IMG/VR virus record: IMGVR_UViG_3300042924_000392
Span: 1-26,488 of that record
Strand: one strand, 5' to 3'
Length of the DNA: 26,488 nucleotides
Source: a virus
The notes under the pieces were generated by a model, which was given only the letters and a program-made list of their open reading frames with translations, made no database searches and was not told the origin of the DNA. Position 1 is the stretch's first letter, and each line of letters begins with the position of its first letter. The translations under genes were made by a program, and so were the position numbers. Positions 1-8,314 of the stretch are shown one piece after another.

Positions 1-74
1 TTATTTCTTACTATTTTGGCTCATCGGCAAGTTCTCAAAACAAGACAGATTTATTGTCAAAGGCAGCAAAATGA
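1..74 (+). CDS. C-terminus of a probable 3-TM phage holin (partial)
   Basis: The third forward frame is open from the window edge to a TGA at 72-74. It encodes a tail reading ISYYFGSSASSQNKTDLLSK followed by AAK. The YYFGSS..S..K pattern is, from memory, the C-terminal signature of the three-transmembrane phage holins of the gene-transfer-agent/3TM type; the membrane segments would lie upstream of the window. Its stop overlaps the start of the endolysin gene in an ATGA, the usual layout of a lysis cassette. A holin would form inner-membrane lesions that let the muralytic enzyme reach the cell wall. The second frame is also open here and is continuous with the endolysin, but it lacks a start inside the window. 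Only 23 codons are visible, so the call rests on one motif and the context. Confidence 0.55.
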   Translation, partial: ISYYFGSSASSQNKTDLLSKAAK

Positions 75-502
75 CCCACCTAAGTAAACACTTTACCCTT
101 GACGAACTGACCGTCACCGACCACCGTGAGTTTGACAACAGCCCAACACAGGAAGAAATTAGTAACCTGCAACGCTTGGCGCAATTGCTGGAGCAGGTAA
201 AGGAAACCCTTGGCGGCAAGCCCGTGATGATTAACTCTGCGTTCCGCAGTAAGCAGGTCAATGATGCAGTTGGAAGTTCTGACAAGTCTCAGCATCGTCA
301 CGGTTGTGCGGCTGACTTCCGAGTGCCAGGTGTGACCCCTGACGAAGTAGTCCGTGCCGTGATTGCCGCGGGTTTGCCATTCGATCAGATCATCCGAGAG
401 TTTGACCGCTGGACGCACATCAGCATCTCTAATGTGGATGGAGCCGAACCCCGTGGCAAAGCACTGATTATTGACAAATCAGGCACTAGACAGTTTACAT
501 AA
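71..502 (+). CDS. M15-family peptidase, probable endolysin
   Basis: This 143-aa protein fits the M15A (Peptidase_M15_3) family, zinc peptidases that cleave D-Ala-containing crosslinks of peptidoglycan. The zinc-binding signature SxHxxGxAxDF is present at residues 73-83 (SQHRHGCAADF), giving H75 and D82 as ligands. E110 in REF is the expected catalytic acid and H116 in WTHIS the third ligand. The N-terminal LSKHFTLDELT is the family's usual opening. The ATG at 71 is chosen because it overlaps the holin stop as ATGA and begins the family start; the frame stays open upstream without a visible start. Length is complete for a single-domain phage enzyme, with no signal peptide or wall-binding domain, so export should depend on the holin. 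The next gene starts inside its stop codon. Confidence 0.88.
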   Translation: MTHLSKHFTLDELTVTDHREFDNSPTQEEISNLQRLAQLLEQVKETLGGKPVMINSAFRSKQVNDAVGSSDKSQHRHGCAADFRVPGVTPDEVVRAVIAAGLPFDQIIREFDRWTHISISNVDGAEPRGKALIIDKSGTRQFT

Positions 503-1167
503 TGGCAACAAACTACACCAGCCAACTCACGACACCGGCAGTACCCAACACGGGTACGCCTGGTCCCGAGTACGAGCAGAGATACTTCAGCCAAACCCTG
601 TCCAACTTAGGAAACTACTTTCAGCGCGTCACAAGCATCATTGCTGCGCTGTTTGGACCAAGGGGTGGGAAGTACATCAACATACCCTACGGTGCGTTTC
701 AGGACGGTACAAATCAGACGGCTGCCAACACCACCACGGCCTATCCCGTTACGTTTGACACTACAGACTTTAGCAACGGGGTGACATTGTCAAACTCGTC
801 AAGACTTAACGTGTCGCAGTCTGGCTTGTACAACCTGCAATTCAGCATCCAAATTAAGAACACAACAAACAGTTCTCAAGACATTGACTTTTGGTTCAGA
901 AAGAACGGGACAGACATTGCCAAATCCAATAGCAGGTTCGGTATGCCAGCAAGGAAGTCGGCGGGCGACCCATCTCATGGAATTGTTGCCCTTAATTTCT
1001 TTGTGAGCCTAGTCGCTAATGACTATGTGCAAATCGTTTGGAGGACAAGCGACGTTGCGGTGACCATTGAAACCTTTGCGGCGGGAACCTCCCCGACTAG
1101 ACCGGCAATCCCTTCGGTGATCGCCACCATGTCGTTTGTCTCCAATTTGTCCACAGAAACAGCATAA
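502..1167 (+). CDS. Jelly-roll (C1q/TNF-like) virion protein
   Basis: This is a 221-aa protein whose ATG shares one base with the endolysin stop (TAATG). Residues about 1-60 are polar with a short amphipathic stretch (LSNLGNYFQRVTSIIAALFG). From about residue 75 to the end comes alternating beta-rich sequence (YPVTFDTTDFSNG, SGLYNLQFSIQI, IDFWFRKNG, FVSLVANDYVQIVW). The order threshold-value segment, then 'SGLYNLQFS', then 'FWFRKNGTDI', then 'ANDYVQI' is typical of the C1q/TNF-like jelly-roll domain found in phage head- or tail-decoration proteins. That identification is by pattern recall. Placed between the endolysin and tail/neck genes, it is probably a fibre tip, receptor-binding or decoration protein. 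Which surface it decorates cannot be told from sequence. Confidence 0.6.
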   Translation: MATNYTSQLTTPAVPNTGTPGPEYEQRYFSQTLSNLGNYFQRVTSIIAALFGPRGGKYINIPYGAFQDGTNQTAANTTTAYPVTFDTTDFSNGVTLSNSSRLNVSQSGLYNLQFSIQIKNTTNSSQDIDFWFRKNGTDIAKSNSRFGMPARKSAGDPSHGIVALNFFVSLVANDYVQIVWRTSDVAVTIETFAAGTSPTRPAIPSVIATMSFVSNLSTETA

Positions 1168-1174
1168 TCTTGTC

Positions 1175-2656
1175 ATGGCACTCATACCACTCAAAATCCC
1201 CCCAGGCGTTTACCGTAATGGTACTGAGTACCAGGCTGCGGGACGCTGGTACGACTCAAACCTTGTGCGCTGGTACGAGAACACTCTGCGACCCATTGGC
1301 GGGTGGCGTAAGAAGTCGGAGACGCAACTCACGGGCAAATGCCGTGGATTGATAGCATGGAGAGGCAACAGCGGTGGACGTTTTGTTGCCGCAGGCACTC
1401 ATTCAAAACTCTTTGCGATGGACGAGAACTCCGTTGTCAAGGACATTACCCCAACGGGTTTCACTTCGGGCCGAGCAGACGCAGTCAGCGGAACGGGCTA
1501 CGGCTATAACACCTACGGATCGTTCTCTTATGGCGTTGCGCGTCCTGATATTGGGACGGTGGCCCCTGCCACGACGTGGAGCCTTGACACCTTTGGCGAG
1601 TACCTTGTGGCGTGTAGCGACACGGATGGCAAACTCTACGAGTGGCAGTTGGGCTTTACTACCCCAACAAAGGCGGCTGTAATCACCAACGCCCCAACAA
1701 GTTGCGCTGCCCTGCTGGTGACTTCAGAACGAATCATCTTTGCTTTGGGAGCCGGTGGGAATAACCGTCTAGTGTCTTGGTGTGACCAAGAGAACAACAC
1801 AGTATGGACTGCCGCGTCAAATAATCAGGCTGGGGACTTTGAGTTGGCCACAGTTGGCTCACTGAAGGCAGGCAAAAGAGTCCGTGGTGTAAACCTTTTG
1901 TTTACAGATGTGGACGTGCATACAGCCACTTACATCGGTCTGCCATTCGTGTACTCGTTTGAGAAGGCGGGTTCGGGCTGTGGTGTGATCTCTTCGCAAG
2001 CAATAGCGGCCATTGACACCTCCGCGATGTGGATTTCCAAGTCAGGTTTTTGGCAGTACGACGGCTACGTTAAGCCACTGCCTTGCGACGTTTCAGACTA
2101 CGTCTTTAACAACATCAACTACAACCAAGCCTCAAAGGTCTACGCTGTACACAACTCTTCGTTTGGTGAGGTAATTTGGTTTTACCCGTCAAGTGCCTCA
2201 AATGAGAACGATTCCTATGTAACGTACAACTACCGTGAGGGTCACTGGGCTATTGGAACTATGTCTCGCACGGCTGGCACTGACAGGGGCGTGTTCAGCA
2301 ACCCCCTAATGGTTGGCGCGGACTCCTACATCTACGAGCATGAGGTGGGTTTTGGCTATGACGGCGGCTCTGTCTACGCCCAGTCAGGACCCATTGAGAT
2401 CGGTACGGGAGAGAACATTATGTCCGTCAGGTCAGTTATCCCCGACGAGCAGACTTTGGGCGAGGTGGCTATCTCCTTCACGGCAAGGCTGTACCCGACC
2501 TCGGCTGAGTCTACCTATGGACCGTTCTCGGCCAAGGCTCCTACCGATGCTAGGTTCTCAGGCCGGTCCGTGAAGATGAAGGTTACAGGCGACGTGCTAG
2601 ACGACTGGCGCGTTGGGGTGATGCGGCTGGAGACTACAACCGCAGGGAAACGCTGA
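1175..2656 (+). CDS. Virion tail/neck protein, possibly a P22 gp10-like stabilisation protein
   Basis: The protein is 493 aa from the ATG at 1175. An in-frame ATG exists 13 codons earlier inside the previous gene, but MALIPLKIPPGVYRNGTEYQ is the N-terminus I recall for this phage family and avoids overlap. The body is rich in short beta repeats with conserved W, G and Y (GRFVAAGTHSKLFAMD, GEYLVACSDTDGKLYEW, SERIIFALG, SAMWISKSGFWQYDG, GEVIWFYPSS), suggesting a beta-propeller or stacked-sheet protein. Size and arrangement resemble packaged-DNA stabilisation proteins of P22-like phages (gp10, 472 aa), and a P22-sized portal elsewhere in the window supports that. The homology is inferred, not shown. 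Its stop shares one base with the next start (TGATG), so translation is probably coupled. Confidence 0.6.
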   Translation: MALIPLKIPPGVYRNGTEYQAAGRWYDSNLVRWYENTLRPIGGWRKKSETQLTGKCRGLIAWRGNSGGRFVAAGTHSKLFAMDENSVVKDITPTGFTSGRADAVSGTGYGYNTYGSFSYGVARPDIGTVAPATTWSLDTFGEYLVACSDTDGKLYEWQLGFTTPTKAAVITNAPTSCAALLVTSERIIFALGAGGNNRLVSWCDQENNTVWTAASNNQAGDFELATVGSLKAGKRVRGVNLLFTDVDVHTATYIGLPFVYSFEKAGSGCGVISSQAIAAIDTSAMWISKSGFWQYDGYVKPLPCDVSDYVFNNINYNQASKVYAVHNSSFGEVIWFYPSSASNENDSYVTYNYREGHWAIGTMSRTAGTDRGVFSNPLMVGADSYIYEHEVGFGYDGGSVYAQSGPIEIGTGENIMSVRSVIPDEQTLGEVAISFTARLYPTSAESTYGPFSAKAPTDARFSGRSVKMKVTGDVLDDWRVGVMRLETTTAGKR

Positions 2657-3018
2657 TGGAGGAGTTTTGGTCGCTGCGCAAACACATCGAAGCGGCTTTA
2701 GAATACTCAGGAGGGACACACACTATTGAGGACATTGCGGAGGGTGTGGCCAGTAACAGATTTCAGTTCTGGCCTGGCACAAAATCCGCAGTGATTACTG
2801 AGATCATTGTCTACCCGCGAATCAAGGACTTGCACTTCTTCCTTGCTGGCGGCGACCTAGATGAACTCAAGCAGATGCGACCATACATCGAGTCTTGGGG
2901 CAAGCAGTTGGGTTGCAGTCGAGTATCTCTTGCCGGCCGTCAGGGTTGGCAGAAGACGTTCTTAAAGGATGAGGGTTACGAACCTAAGTGGTTCATTTTG
3001 AGCAAGGAATTGATATGA
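2656..3018 (+). CDS. GNAT-fold-like small virion-associated protein
   Basis: This 120-aa protein is coupled to its neighbours: its ATG overlaps the previous TGA by one base and its own TGA overlaps the next ATG as ATGA. The order of elements resembles the GCN5-related acetyltransferase fold: an N-terminal helix (FWSLRKHIEAAL), a strand pair (SAVITEIIVYPRIKDLHFFLA), a helix (LKQMRPYIESWGKQLG), then SRVSLAGRQGWQKTFLKDEGYEPKWFILSKEL. The latter matches the usual GNAT ending in which a helix after GR.GW precedes a GY strand. Small GNAT-like proteins sit among virion genes in many podoviruses. The acetyl-CoA loop (Q/RxxGxG/A) is not clearly present, so it may be a structural derivative rather than an active enzyme. 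Confidence 0.5.
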   Translation: MEEFWSLRKHIEAALEYSGGTHTIEDIAEGVASNRFQFWPGTKSAVITEIIVYPRIKDLHFFLAGGDLDELKQMRPYIESWGKQLGCSRVSLAGRQGWQKTFLKDEGYEPKWFILSKELI

Positions 3019-3947
3019 GTCTAGGTGGCGGTGAAACACAAACCCCAGTTGCTGGCAGCAACAAATACGCACAGATCATGGAGTTGATGCGCCGACGCAA
3101 TGCCATGACACCACAGTCTTACACAGGTGGCTTTAATGCATATACGCCGACCTCTGCGTATTCTGGCCCATCAAGTAATTACGATGAGATTCTTCGCCTA
3201 CAGGCGTTAAATAATCCAAATCGTTTTCCTGCTGATCGTGGAAGTGGCGACTATGCAACTGGCGACGGTTACAGCCCAAATGTAAGCCCTTTATCTAACC
3301 CGATGACAGGTAGCGGTTTATACGGTTTTTTAGATGCTTACGGAAATGCTCTTGGCGGGATGTTGCCGCTTGGATTGGTTGCGCAAACAATAGCGCAATC
3401 TATGAATCCAGGACAAATAGAACAGGCTGGAAAATTATCATCGCAAGCCCTAAGTGATGCAATAGCGGGATATACGTCTGGAACTATGTTTGGTGCGCCA
3501 CCAAGTGCTGCATCAACTTTTGGTGGTGGTGGATACGGAACTCCCGAAAGCCAAGGCGGGTACGGTGTTACTGGGATGACCGGCGCAGGCATTGCAGCAA
3601 ACCCAATGGGTATTGACCCAGCAACAGCACAAGGACAGCAAGCTGCACAAGCCCAAGCACCTACTATGGGTGACCCTAATCAGGGGCCTCAAGCTAGTGA
3701 TAGTGGCTACGGCATGACACCAGATGGCGGCATTGACGGCAGTATGTTTAACAAAGGCGGCCAAGTCACAATGAATCGCCTGCTTGGTCCGAACCCAATG
3801 GGTCCAGATGACGGTTACGGTGGATTGGATCATGGCGAGTACGTCATCAACGCAAAGTCCGTTGGCAAGTACGGCATCGAGTTGATGAATGCCATCAACG
3901 CAGGTAAGATTTCAAAGGGCAAACTTCGCGGCTTGCTCGAAGCATAG
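3015..3947 (+). CDS. Gly/Ala/Gln-rich virion protein with C-terminal GEYVI motif
   Basis: The protein is 310 aa from the ATG at 3015, which overlaps the previous stop (ATGA) and has AAGGAA five bases upstream; an earlier in-frame start lies inside the previous gene. Residues about 20-230 are low-complexity Gly, Ser, Tyr, Pro, Ala and Gln, with one hydrophobic segment near 110-135 (GLYGFLDAYGNALGGMLPLGLVAQTIAQ). The C-terminal 65 residues are ordered: a FNKGG element, then DDGYGGLDHGEYVINAKSV, then KYGIELMNAINAGKI. The G-x-L-x-x-GEYVI-x-x-x-V-x-x-x-G pattern recurs at the ends of many phage tail and internal virion proteins. The exact role is unknown. Codon use looks more AT-rich than in the flanking genes. 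Confidence 0.6.
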   Translation: MSLGGGETQTPVAGSNKYAQIMELMRRRNAMTPQSYTGGFNAYTPTSAYSGPSSNYDEILRLQALNNPNRFPADRGSGDYATGDGYSPNVSPLSNPMTGSGLYGFLDAYGNALGGMLPLGLVAQTIAQSMNPGQIEQAGKLSSQALSDAIAGYTSGTMFGAPPSAASTFGGGGYGTPESQGGYGVTGMTGAGIAANPMGIDPATAQGQQAAQAQAPTMGDPNQGPQASDSGYGMTPDGGIDGSMFNKGGQVTMNRLLGPNPMGPDDGYGGLDHGEYVINAKSVGKYGIELMNAINAGKISKGKLRGLLEA

Positions 3948-3957
3948 GAGATACAAA

Positions 3958-4686
3958 ATGTCAAAAGGCGGTTCCACAACATCAACCCAAGCCATCGACC
4001 CGCAGTTAAAGGCTGCGTACCTTGAGAACTTGGGTCAGGCTAAGTCAGTCGCTACCGCGCTCCCTGTACGGCAGTTTGCTGACTTCAACCCAATGTACAT
4101 GGCGGGTGAGGAGCAGGTCGTTAACCAGTCCCTGACCCCGTTCAGTGGGCAGGACATCAACGCCTTCATGAACCCGTACCAGCAAGACGTTATTGATCGC
4201 AGCCTGGGCGACATTGAGACAAGCCGTCAGATGGCCGACCTTAGAGATCGTCAGATGGCTACACAAGCGAAGGCGTTTGGTGGAACACGTCAGGGTGTGC
4301 AGTCTAGCCTCACTAACGCTGCGGCTCTGAAACAGGCCGCTGACCTGTCAGCAAATATGCGCCAGCAGGGTTACGGACAGGCAGCAAACTTGGCTCAGTA
4401 CGCTAGAGCGCAGAACATCCAAGGCGGTCAGAACGTGATGAACTTGGGCGGTGCGCGTCAGCAGTTGCTACAGAGTCAGTTGGATGCGTTGCGCAACATC
4501 GGGACAGAGAAGTTGGGAGTGACTACCGCAGCACTTGGCGGCAACATCCCGAACCTTGGTATGTCTACCACAACGCCTTACTCACGTAATGTGGCATCAG
4601 GCGCGTTGGGCGGTGCATTGGCTGGTGGCCAAATGTTTGGACCCGTTGGTGCTGGCATCGGCGGTCTTCTTGGTCTTTTCGCTTGA
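3958..4686 (+). CDS. Putative internal virion / DNA-ejection protein
   Basis: The protein is 242 aa from the ATG at 3958, preceded by GGAG at 3947-3950. An earlier start inside the previous gene is rejected. The centre (about residues 75-190) is Gln- and Ala-rich helix (SRQMADLRDRQMATQAKAFGG, LKQAADLSANMRQQGYGQAANLA) with a conserved-looking FGGTRQG. The C-terminus is a glycine-zipper hydrophobic segment (SGALGGALAGGQMFGPVGAG, then IGGLLGLFA). This layout resembles the smaller core or ejection proteins of podoviruses (T7 gp14 or P22 gp7 type) that pass into the cell envelope to extend the short tail. That comparison rests on composition and position at the head of an ejection-protein cluster, not on recognisable homology. 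Confidence 0.55.
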   Translation: MSKGGSTTSTQAIDPQLKAAYLENLGQAKSVATALPVRQFADFNPMYMAGEEQVVNQSLTPFSGQDINAFMNPYQQDVIDRSLGDIETSRQMADLRDRQMATQAKAFGGTRQGVQSSLTNAAALKQAADLSANMRQQGYGQAANLAQYARAQNIQGGQNVMNLGGARQQLLQSQLDALRNIGTEKLGVTTAALGGNIPNLGMSTTTPYSRNVASGALGGALAGGQMFGPVGAGIGGLLGLFA

Positions 4687-4694
4687 GGTGAATC

Positions 4695-6221
4695 ATGGCA
4701 ACTTTTGATTTTGGTGGTCTTCTCGGCTCCAATATGTTTGGCGGTGGCGACATGGGGCTGGAGGAGTACCTTACCCCAGAGCAACGCGCACGGATGAATC
4801 AGCAGGGTGTTATGGCTTTGGCCGCGTCCCTTCTCAAGTCATCAGGTCCAAGCGCAGTGCCAATCGGACTTGGACAGGCTTTGGGTGAGGCTTACGGTGC
4901 TGGGCAGCAAGGTTATCAGCAGGCTCAGACAGGAAGCATTGCCAACATCATGACCAAGCAGAAGTTGGATGAGTTTAAGCGTGCGAAGGATATAGAAGAC
5001 CAAATCGCAAAGATTCAAGCAAGAACCGGCTCAAGTATGCCAACTGCCGGTGTTGCCATTACGCCTGACCAAGCACTCCTACTTCCAAATATGCCAGCAG
5101 GTCCAACTCAGGCTCGTGCTGACATGATCGGTCAGATTCCTGCTTCCGGTGCTGCTGTGACACCAATGTCTGCAAATGACTTGCAGTATGAAAAATATAT
5201 GGATATGTCAAGGGTTTACAGCCGTGATCCCGTAAAGGCAAAAGCATACCAAGACTTGGCGATGCAACTTAAACCAACAGAAGAGTACAGCACAACACCA
5301 CAGTATGGTTTAAGTGCCGCTGGCACTCCAATCTCTTTTGTACTAAACAAATCTGGCGGCATGAAGTTGCTTGATGTCAAACGTAATCCTGAATACAACT
5401 ATCAAGATGCTGGTGGTTACATCAGCGTCCGTGACAGGATTACAAATAAAGAAATTGAGCGCATCTCTAAAACACTTGCACCTCAAGTAGTTGGCAATGC
5501 TGAAACAGGATTTTTCCAACTTGGAGGTGGTGGCGCACCACGCGCACCGGCTGCTGCGCCATCCGCAGCACCTAGTGCTGTAGCACCACCTCGATATGTC
5601 CCAAGCAGGGATGCAGCAGCACCAGCCGCTGCTGCTCCAGGCGTTGGCAATGTGCCAGGTCTTGTTCCGCTGATACCTGGAACTGGTCCTGCTACCAAGG
5701 CGTTTAGCAATGAGGGCGACCTGCGTAAAGAGTTTACAGCGCAGGTTAAGCCGTTCATTGAATTAAGTCAGGCGTATCAAAAGATTGAGACTGCTGCAAA
5801 AAACTCATCTCCAGCGGGTGATATTGCACTTGTCTATGGATTTATGAAAGTTCTTGATCCTGGTTCTGTTGTGCGAGAGGGAGAATTCGCAACTGCACAA
5901 AATGCAGGTAGCGTACCTGAGTCAGTTCGTAATATGTACAACAGGGCTATGAGTGGTGAGCGTCTTGGTGAAAATACACGTCTTGACTTTTTAAATCAGG
6001 CTCGCAACATTATTGAGTCTCAACGACAGATTTCAGGCGACCTTGTGCAAAGATACACTGACATTGCAAAACGGTCAAAGTTAAGCCCTGAACAAGTTGT
6101 GTTTGACCCGTTCAGCAGAATCAAAACAAGTAGCGAGCGTATTGCTGATACGGCAAATACACCATTACCAAAACGCAGAAAAGATTGGTACGAACGATTT
6201 GATTTAGTTCCAGCGCAGTAA
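4695..6221 (+). CDS. Putative internal virion protein with conserved C-terminal helical domain
   Basis: This 508-aa protein has GAGGTG four bases before its ATG. The N-terminal 75 residues (LEEYLTPEQRARMNQQGVMA, GLGQALGEAYGAGQQGYQQA) resemble the start of many phage internal proteins. Residues about 275-325 form a Pro/Ala linker. The C-terminal part, about 335-500, is a helical domain containing ELSQAYQKIETAAK, SPAGDIALVYGFMKVLDPGS, VVREGEFATAQN and NTRLDFLNQARNI. The 'YGFMKVLDPGSVVREGE' segment is a recurring hallmark of structural or ejection proteins in short- and long-tailed phages, and I recall no biochemical function for it. The gene lies between two other probable ejection proteins. 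Base composition shifts to AT-rich after about 5170 and again after 5750, hinting at mosaic origin. Confidence 0.6.
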   Translation: MATFDFGGLLGSNMFGGGDMGLEEYLTPEQRARMNQQGVMALAASLLKSSGPSAVPIGLGQALGEAYGAGQQGYQQAQTGSIANIMTKQKLDEFKRAKDIEDQIAKIQARTGSSMPTAGVAITPDQALLLPNMPAGPTQARADMIGQIPASGAAVTPMSANDLQYEKYMDMSRVYSRDPVKAKAYQDLAMQLKPTEEYSTTPQYGLSAAGTPISFVLNKSGGMKLLDVKRNPEYNYQDAGGYISVRDRITNKEIERISKTLAPQVVGNAETGFFQLGGGGAPRAPAAAPSAAPSAVAPPRYVPSRDAAAPAAAAPGVGNVPGLVPLIPGTGPATKAFSNEGDLRKEFTAQVKPFIELSQAYQKIETAAKNSSPAGDIALVYGFMKVLDPGSVVREGEFATAQNAGSVPESVRNMYNRAMSGERLGENTRLDFLNQARNIIESQRQISGDLVQRYTDIAKRSKLSPEQVVFDPFSRIKTSSERIADTANTPLPKRRKDWYERFDLVPAQ

Positions 6222-6233
6222 TTAAGGATCATC

Positions 6234-8303
6234 ATGGCAGACAATCAAACCAATATTCAACGCATTCAAGAGAATGTGAGACGACTTAAAGAAAAAGGGC
6301 AGACTGATTTTGCTGTTGAGTCCTACTTAAAAAGTGAGGGGTTTACACCCACAAAATTTGAGGCATCAGTCCAAAGCGCAAGCAAACTGGGCGCTGCACC
6401 GATCAAGTCAACATTCCTTGGCCCATTACTTCAAGGTCTGTCGTTTAACACTTCAGACGAGATTGAGGCCGGTATGCGCGCATTGATGCAATCAGGCATG
6501 AGCGCGTTTGACGCCAAGCAGACCATAAATGGGATTGCCACAGGACAAAAGCCACAGTCAGCATATGACCAGCAATTGGCTCGTGTCCGTGCTGGAATTG
6601 ATGAGTACTCCCAGCAGAACCCAAAGACGGCAGTTGCTGCTGAACTTACCGGCGCACTGATTCCAATGGCCGCAACGTACTTGATGACTGCTGGCAGCGG
6701 TGGTGCTACGGCTCCGGCTGCTGTGGCGCAAACAGCAAGAGTTGGCAAATTGGCATCAAGCGCAGCAACCCAGTTGGGTAAGCAGGTACTTAAAGGTTCT
6801 GCCTATGGCGCTGGATCAGGTGCATTAAGTGGCTTTGGTGCTGCAAAGGGTGATATAGGTACTCGCGCAACTGGCGCATTGATTGGAGGAACTACTGGAG
6901 CCGTCCTTGGCGCTGCTGCACCAGTAGTTACCGCTGGCGGTGGAAGTGTAGTCCGCAAGGCTAGTGAGTTGGCAGGAGCCAATCCCATCACGGCGGCAGA
7001 GAAGGCGCAGGAACTTATTGCACGAGCCATTAACCGATCAGGAATTACCCCGCAACAGTTGGCTGCGCAGCAGGCTATGACAGTCGGCAGACTAGGCCAG
7101 CGTGACGAGACACTCGCAGACATTGGCGGTGAGTCTGCACGCAGACTTGCACGTGGTGCTATGGCTATCCCATCAGGTGCGCAGGATGACGTTCGCCAAA
7201 TGCTATTGCAACGTGCGCAGGGTGCTGGACAACGTGTTGGTCAGGACATCACAGACTTAACGGCTGTTGGACCACGAAGCATTTTTGAAGTTGGTCAGGA
7301 TATTATTGCAAAACGCAAGGAATTAGCGTCACCACTGTATAAGCAAGCAAGTGATGTTGGAGTGGTTGAGTCAGAAGAAATAAATAATTTACTTGCAAAG
7401 TCAAAACATATTCAGAACGCAATTAAAAATGCTAAGGATTTACCGCAATATGCGGACCTTCCTGATAACCACATGATTCTGCTTGACAAGGCATATAAAT
7501 ACGTTGGCGATATGGCTAACGAGGCAAAAAGAGGTGGGGCTACAGATCGTGCGCGTGATCTTGAGGGTCTTAGAATTTCACTCAGAGATGCCATAACAAA
7601 AAAGGTTCCTGTGTATGGAAAGGCTCTTGATACATTTTCAAGCGAGTCTTTACTTAACGAAGCGTTAGATGCTGGATCTAAGAACTTTATGCGTAAGGCT
7701 CCTGAAGAGATCAAAAGAGAACTTACAAAATTCAGTGATGAAGGTCAGCGCGAGATGTACCGTTTAGGTGCTATTCAGCAATTACGAAACGACATATATG
7801 AACAACCATATACTGCTGACATTGCAAGCCGGTACTTGGGTAAAGGAATCATGAAGGATCGTCTTGCAACAGTATTTAACTCTCCAAATGAGTACGAGGC
7901 ATTTGTTAAGCAGTTGGAGCGTGAGCGTCAGATGGCGATTACTCGTTCGCGTATTGAAGGTGGTTCAATAACCACACCACTTGCGCAAGACGTTGCAGAA
8001 CTTCAAGGCCCGGCACCAGGCGAGTTGGCAAGTGCTGGTGCGCAGATGGTTCGTGGTGATTTCATTGGCGGTGCTGCCAATCTTGCACGTCAACTTGGAC
8101 CGCGCATTCAAGGCCTCAACCAAAACGTGGCAGAGGAGGTTTCACGGAACCTGCTTAACCCAAGTTATTTGCAGAACCAACAGTTCCTTGGAACCTTGAC
8201 TCCCGTCATGGATGAACTGCAACGTCGTGCAATGGCTCAAGGTGCGCGTCGTGCTGGATACTCCACGGGTGCTGGTATGGTGTTACCAGGTCTTCTAGAT
8301 TAA
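6234..8303 (+). CDS. Large internal virion / DNA-ejection protein
   Basis: This 689-aa protein has AAGGA five bases before the ATG. Residues about 1-45 are a helical opening (IQRIQENVRRLKEKGQTDFA). Residues about 130-245 hold two or three Gly/Ala-rich hydrophobic stretches (AAELTGALIPMAATYLMTAG, GSAYGAGSGALSGFGAAKGD, ALIGGTTGAVLGAAAPVVTA) that could insert in membranes. About 250-330 contains GITPQQLAAQQ and ETLADIGGESARRLAR; 340-600 is a long helical region ending in FNSPNEYEAFVKQLERERQM. This architecture is common in phage ejection proteins that leave the virion with the DNA. No transglycosylase motif is evident. It is the longest of the cluster and the best candidate for a periplasm-spanning component. 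The region around 7270-7900 is AT-rich relative to its surroundings. Confidence 0.62.
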   Translation: MADNQTNIQRIQENVRRLKEKGQTDFAVESYLKSEGFTPTKFEASVQSASKLGAAPIKSTFLGPLLQGLSFNTSDEIEAGMRALMQSGMSAFDAKQTINGIATGQKPQSAYDQQLARVRAGIDEYSQQNPKTAVAAELTGALIPMAATYLMTAGSGGATAPAAVAQTARVGKLASSAATQLGKQVLKGSAYGAGSGALSGFGAAKGDIGTRATGALIGGTTGAVLGAAAPVVTAGGGSVVRKASELAGANPITAAEKAQELIARAINRSGITPQQLAAQQAMTVGRLGQRDETLADIGGESARRLARGAMAIPSGAQDDVRQMLLQRAQGAGQRVGQDITDLTAVGPRSIFEVGQDIIAKRKELASPLYKQASDVGVVESEEINNLLAKSKHIQNAIKNAKDLPQYADLPDNHMILLDKAYKYVGDMANEAKRGGATDRARDLEGLRISLRDAITKKVPVYGKALDTFSSESLLNEALDAGSKNFMRKAPEEIKRELTKFSDEGQREMYRLGAIQQLRNDIYEQPYTADIASRYLGKGIMKDRLATVFNSPNEYEAFVKQLERERQMAITRSRIEGGSITTPLAQDVAELQGPAPGELASAGAQMVRGDFIGGAANLARQLGPRIQGLNQNVAEEVSRNLLNPSYLQNQQFLGTLTPVMDELQRRAMAQGARRAGYSTGAGMVLPGLLD

Positions 8304-8314
8304 AAGGTACAGAC

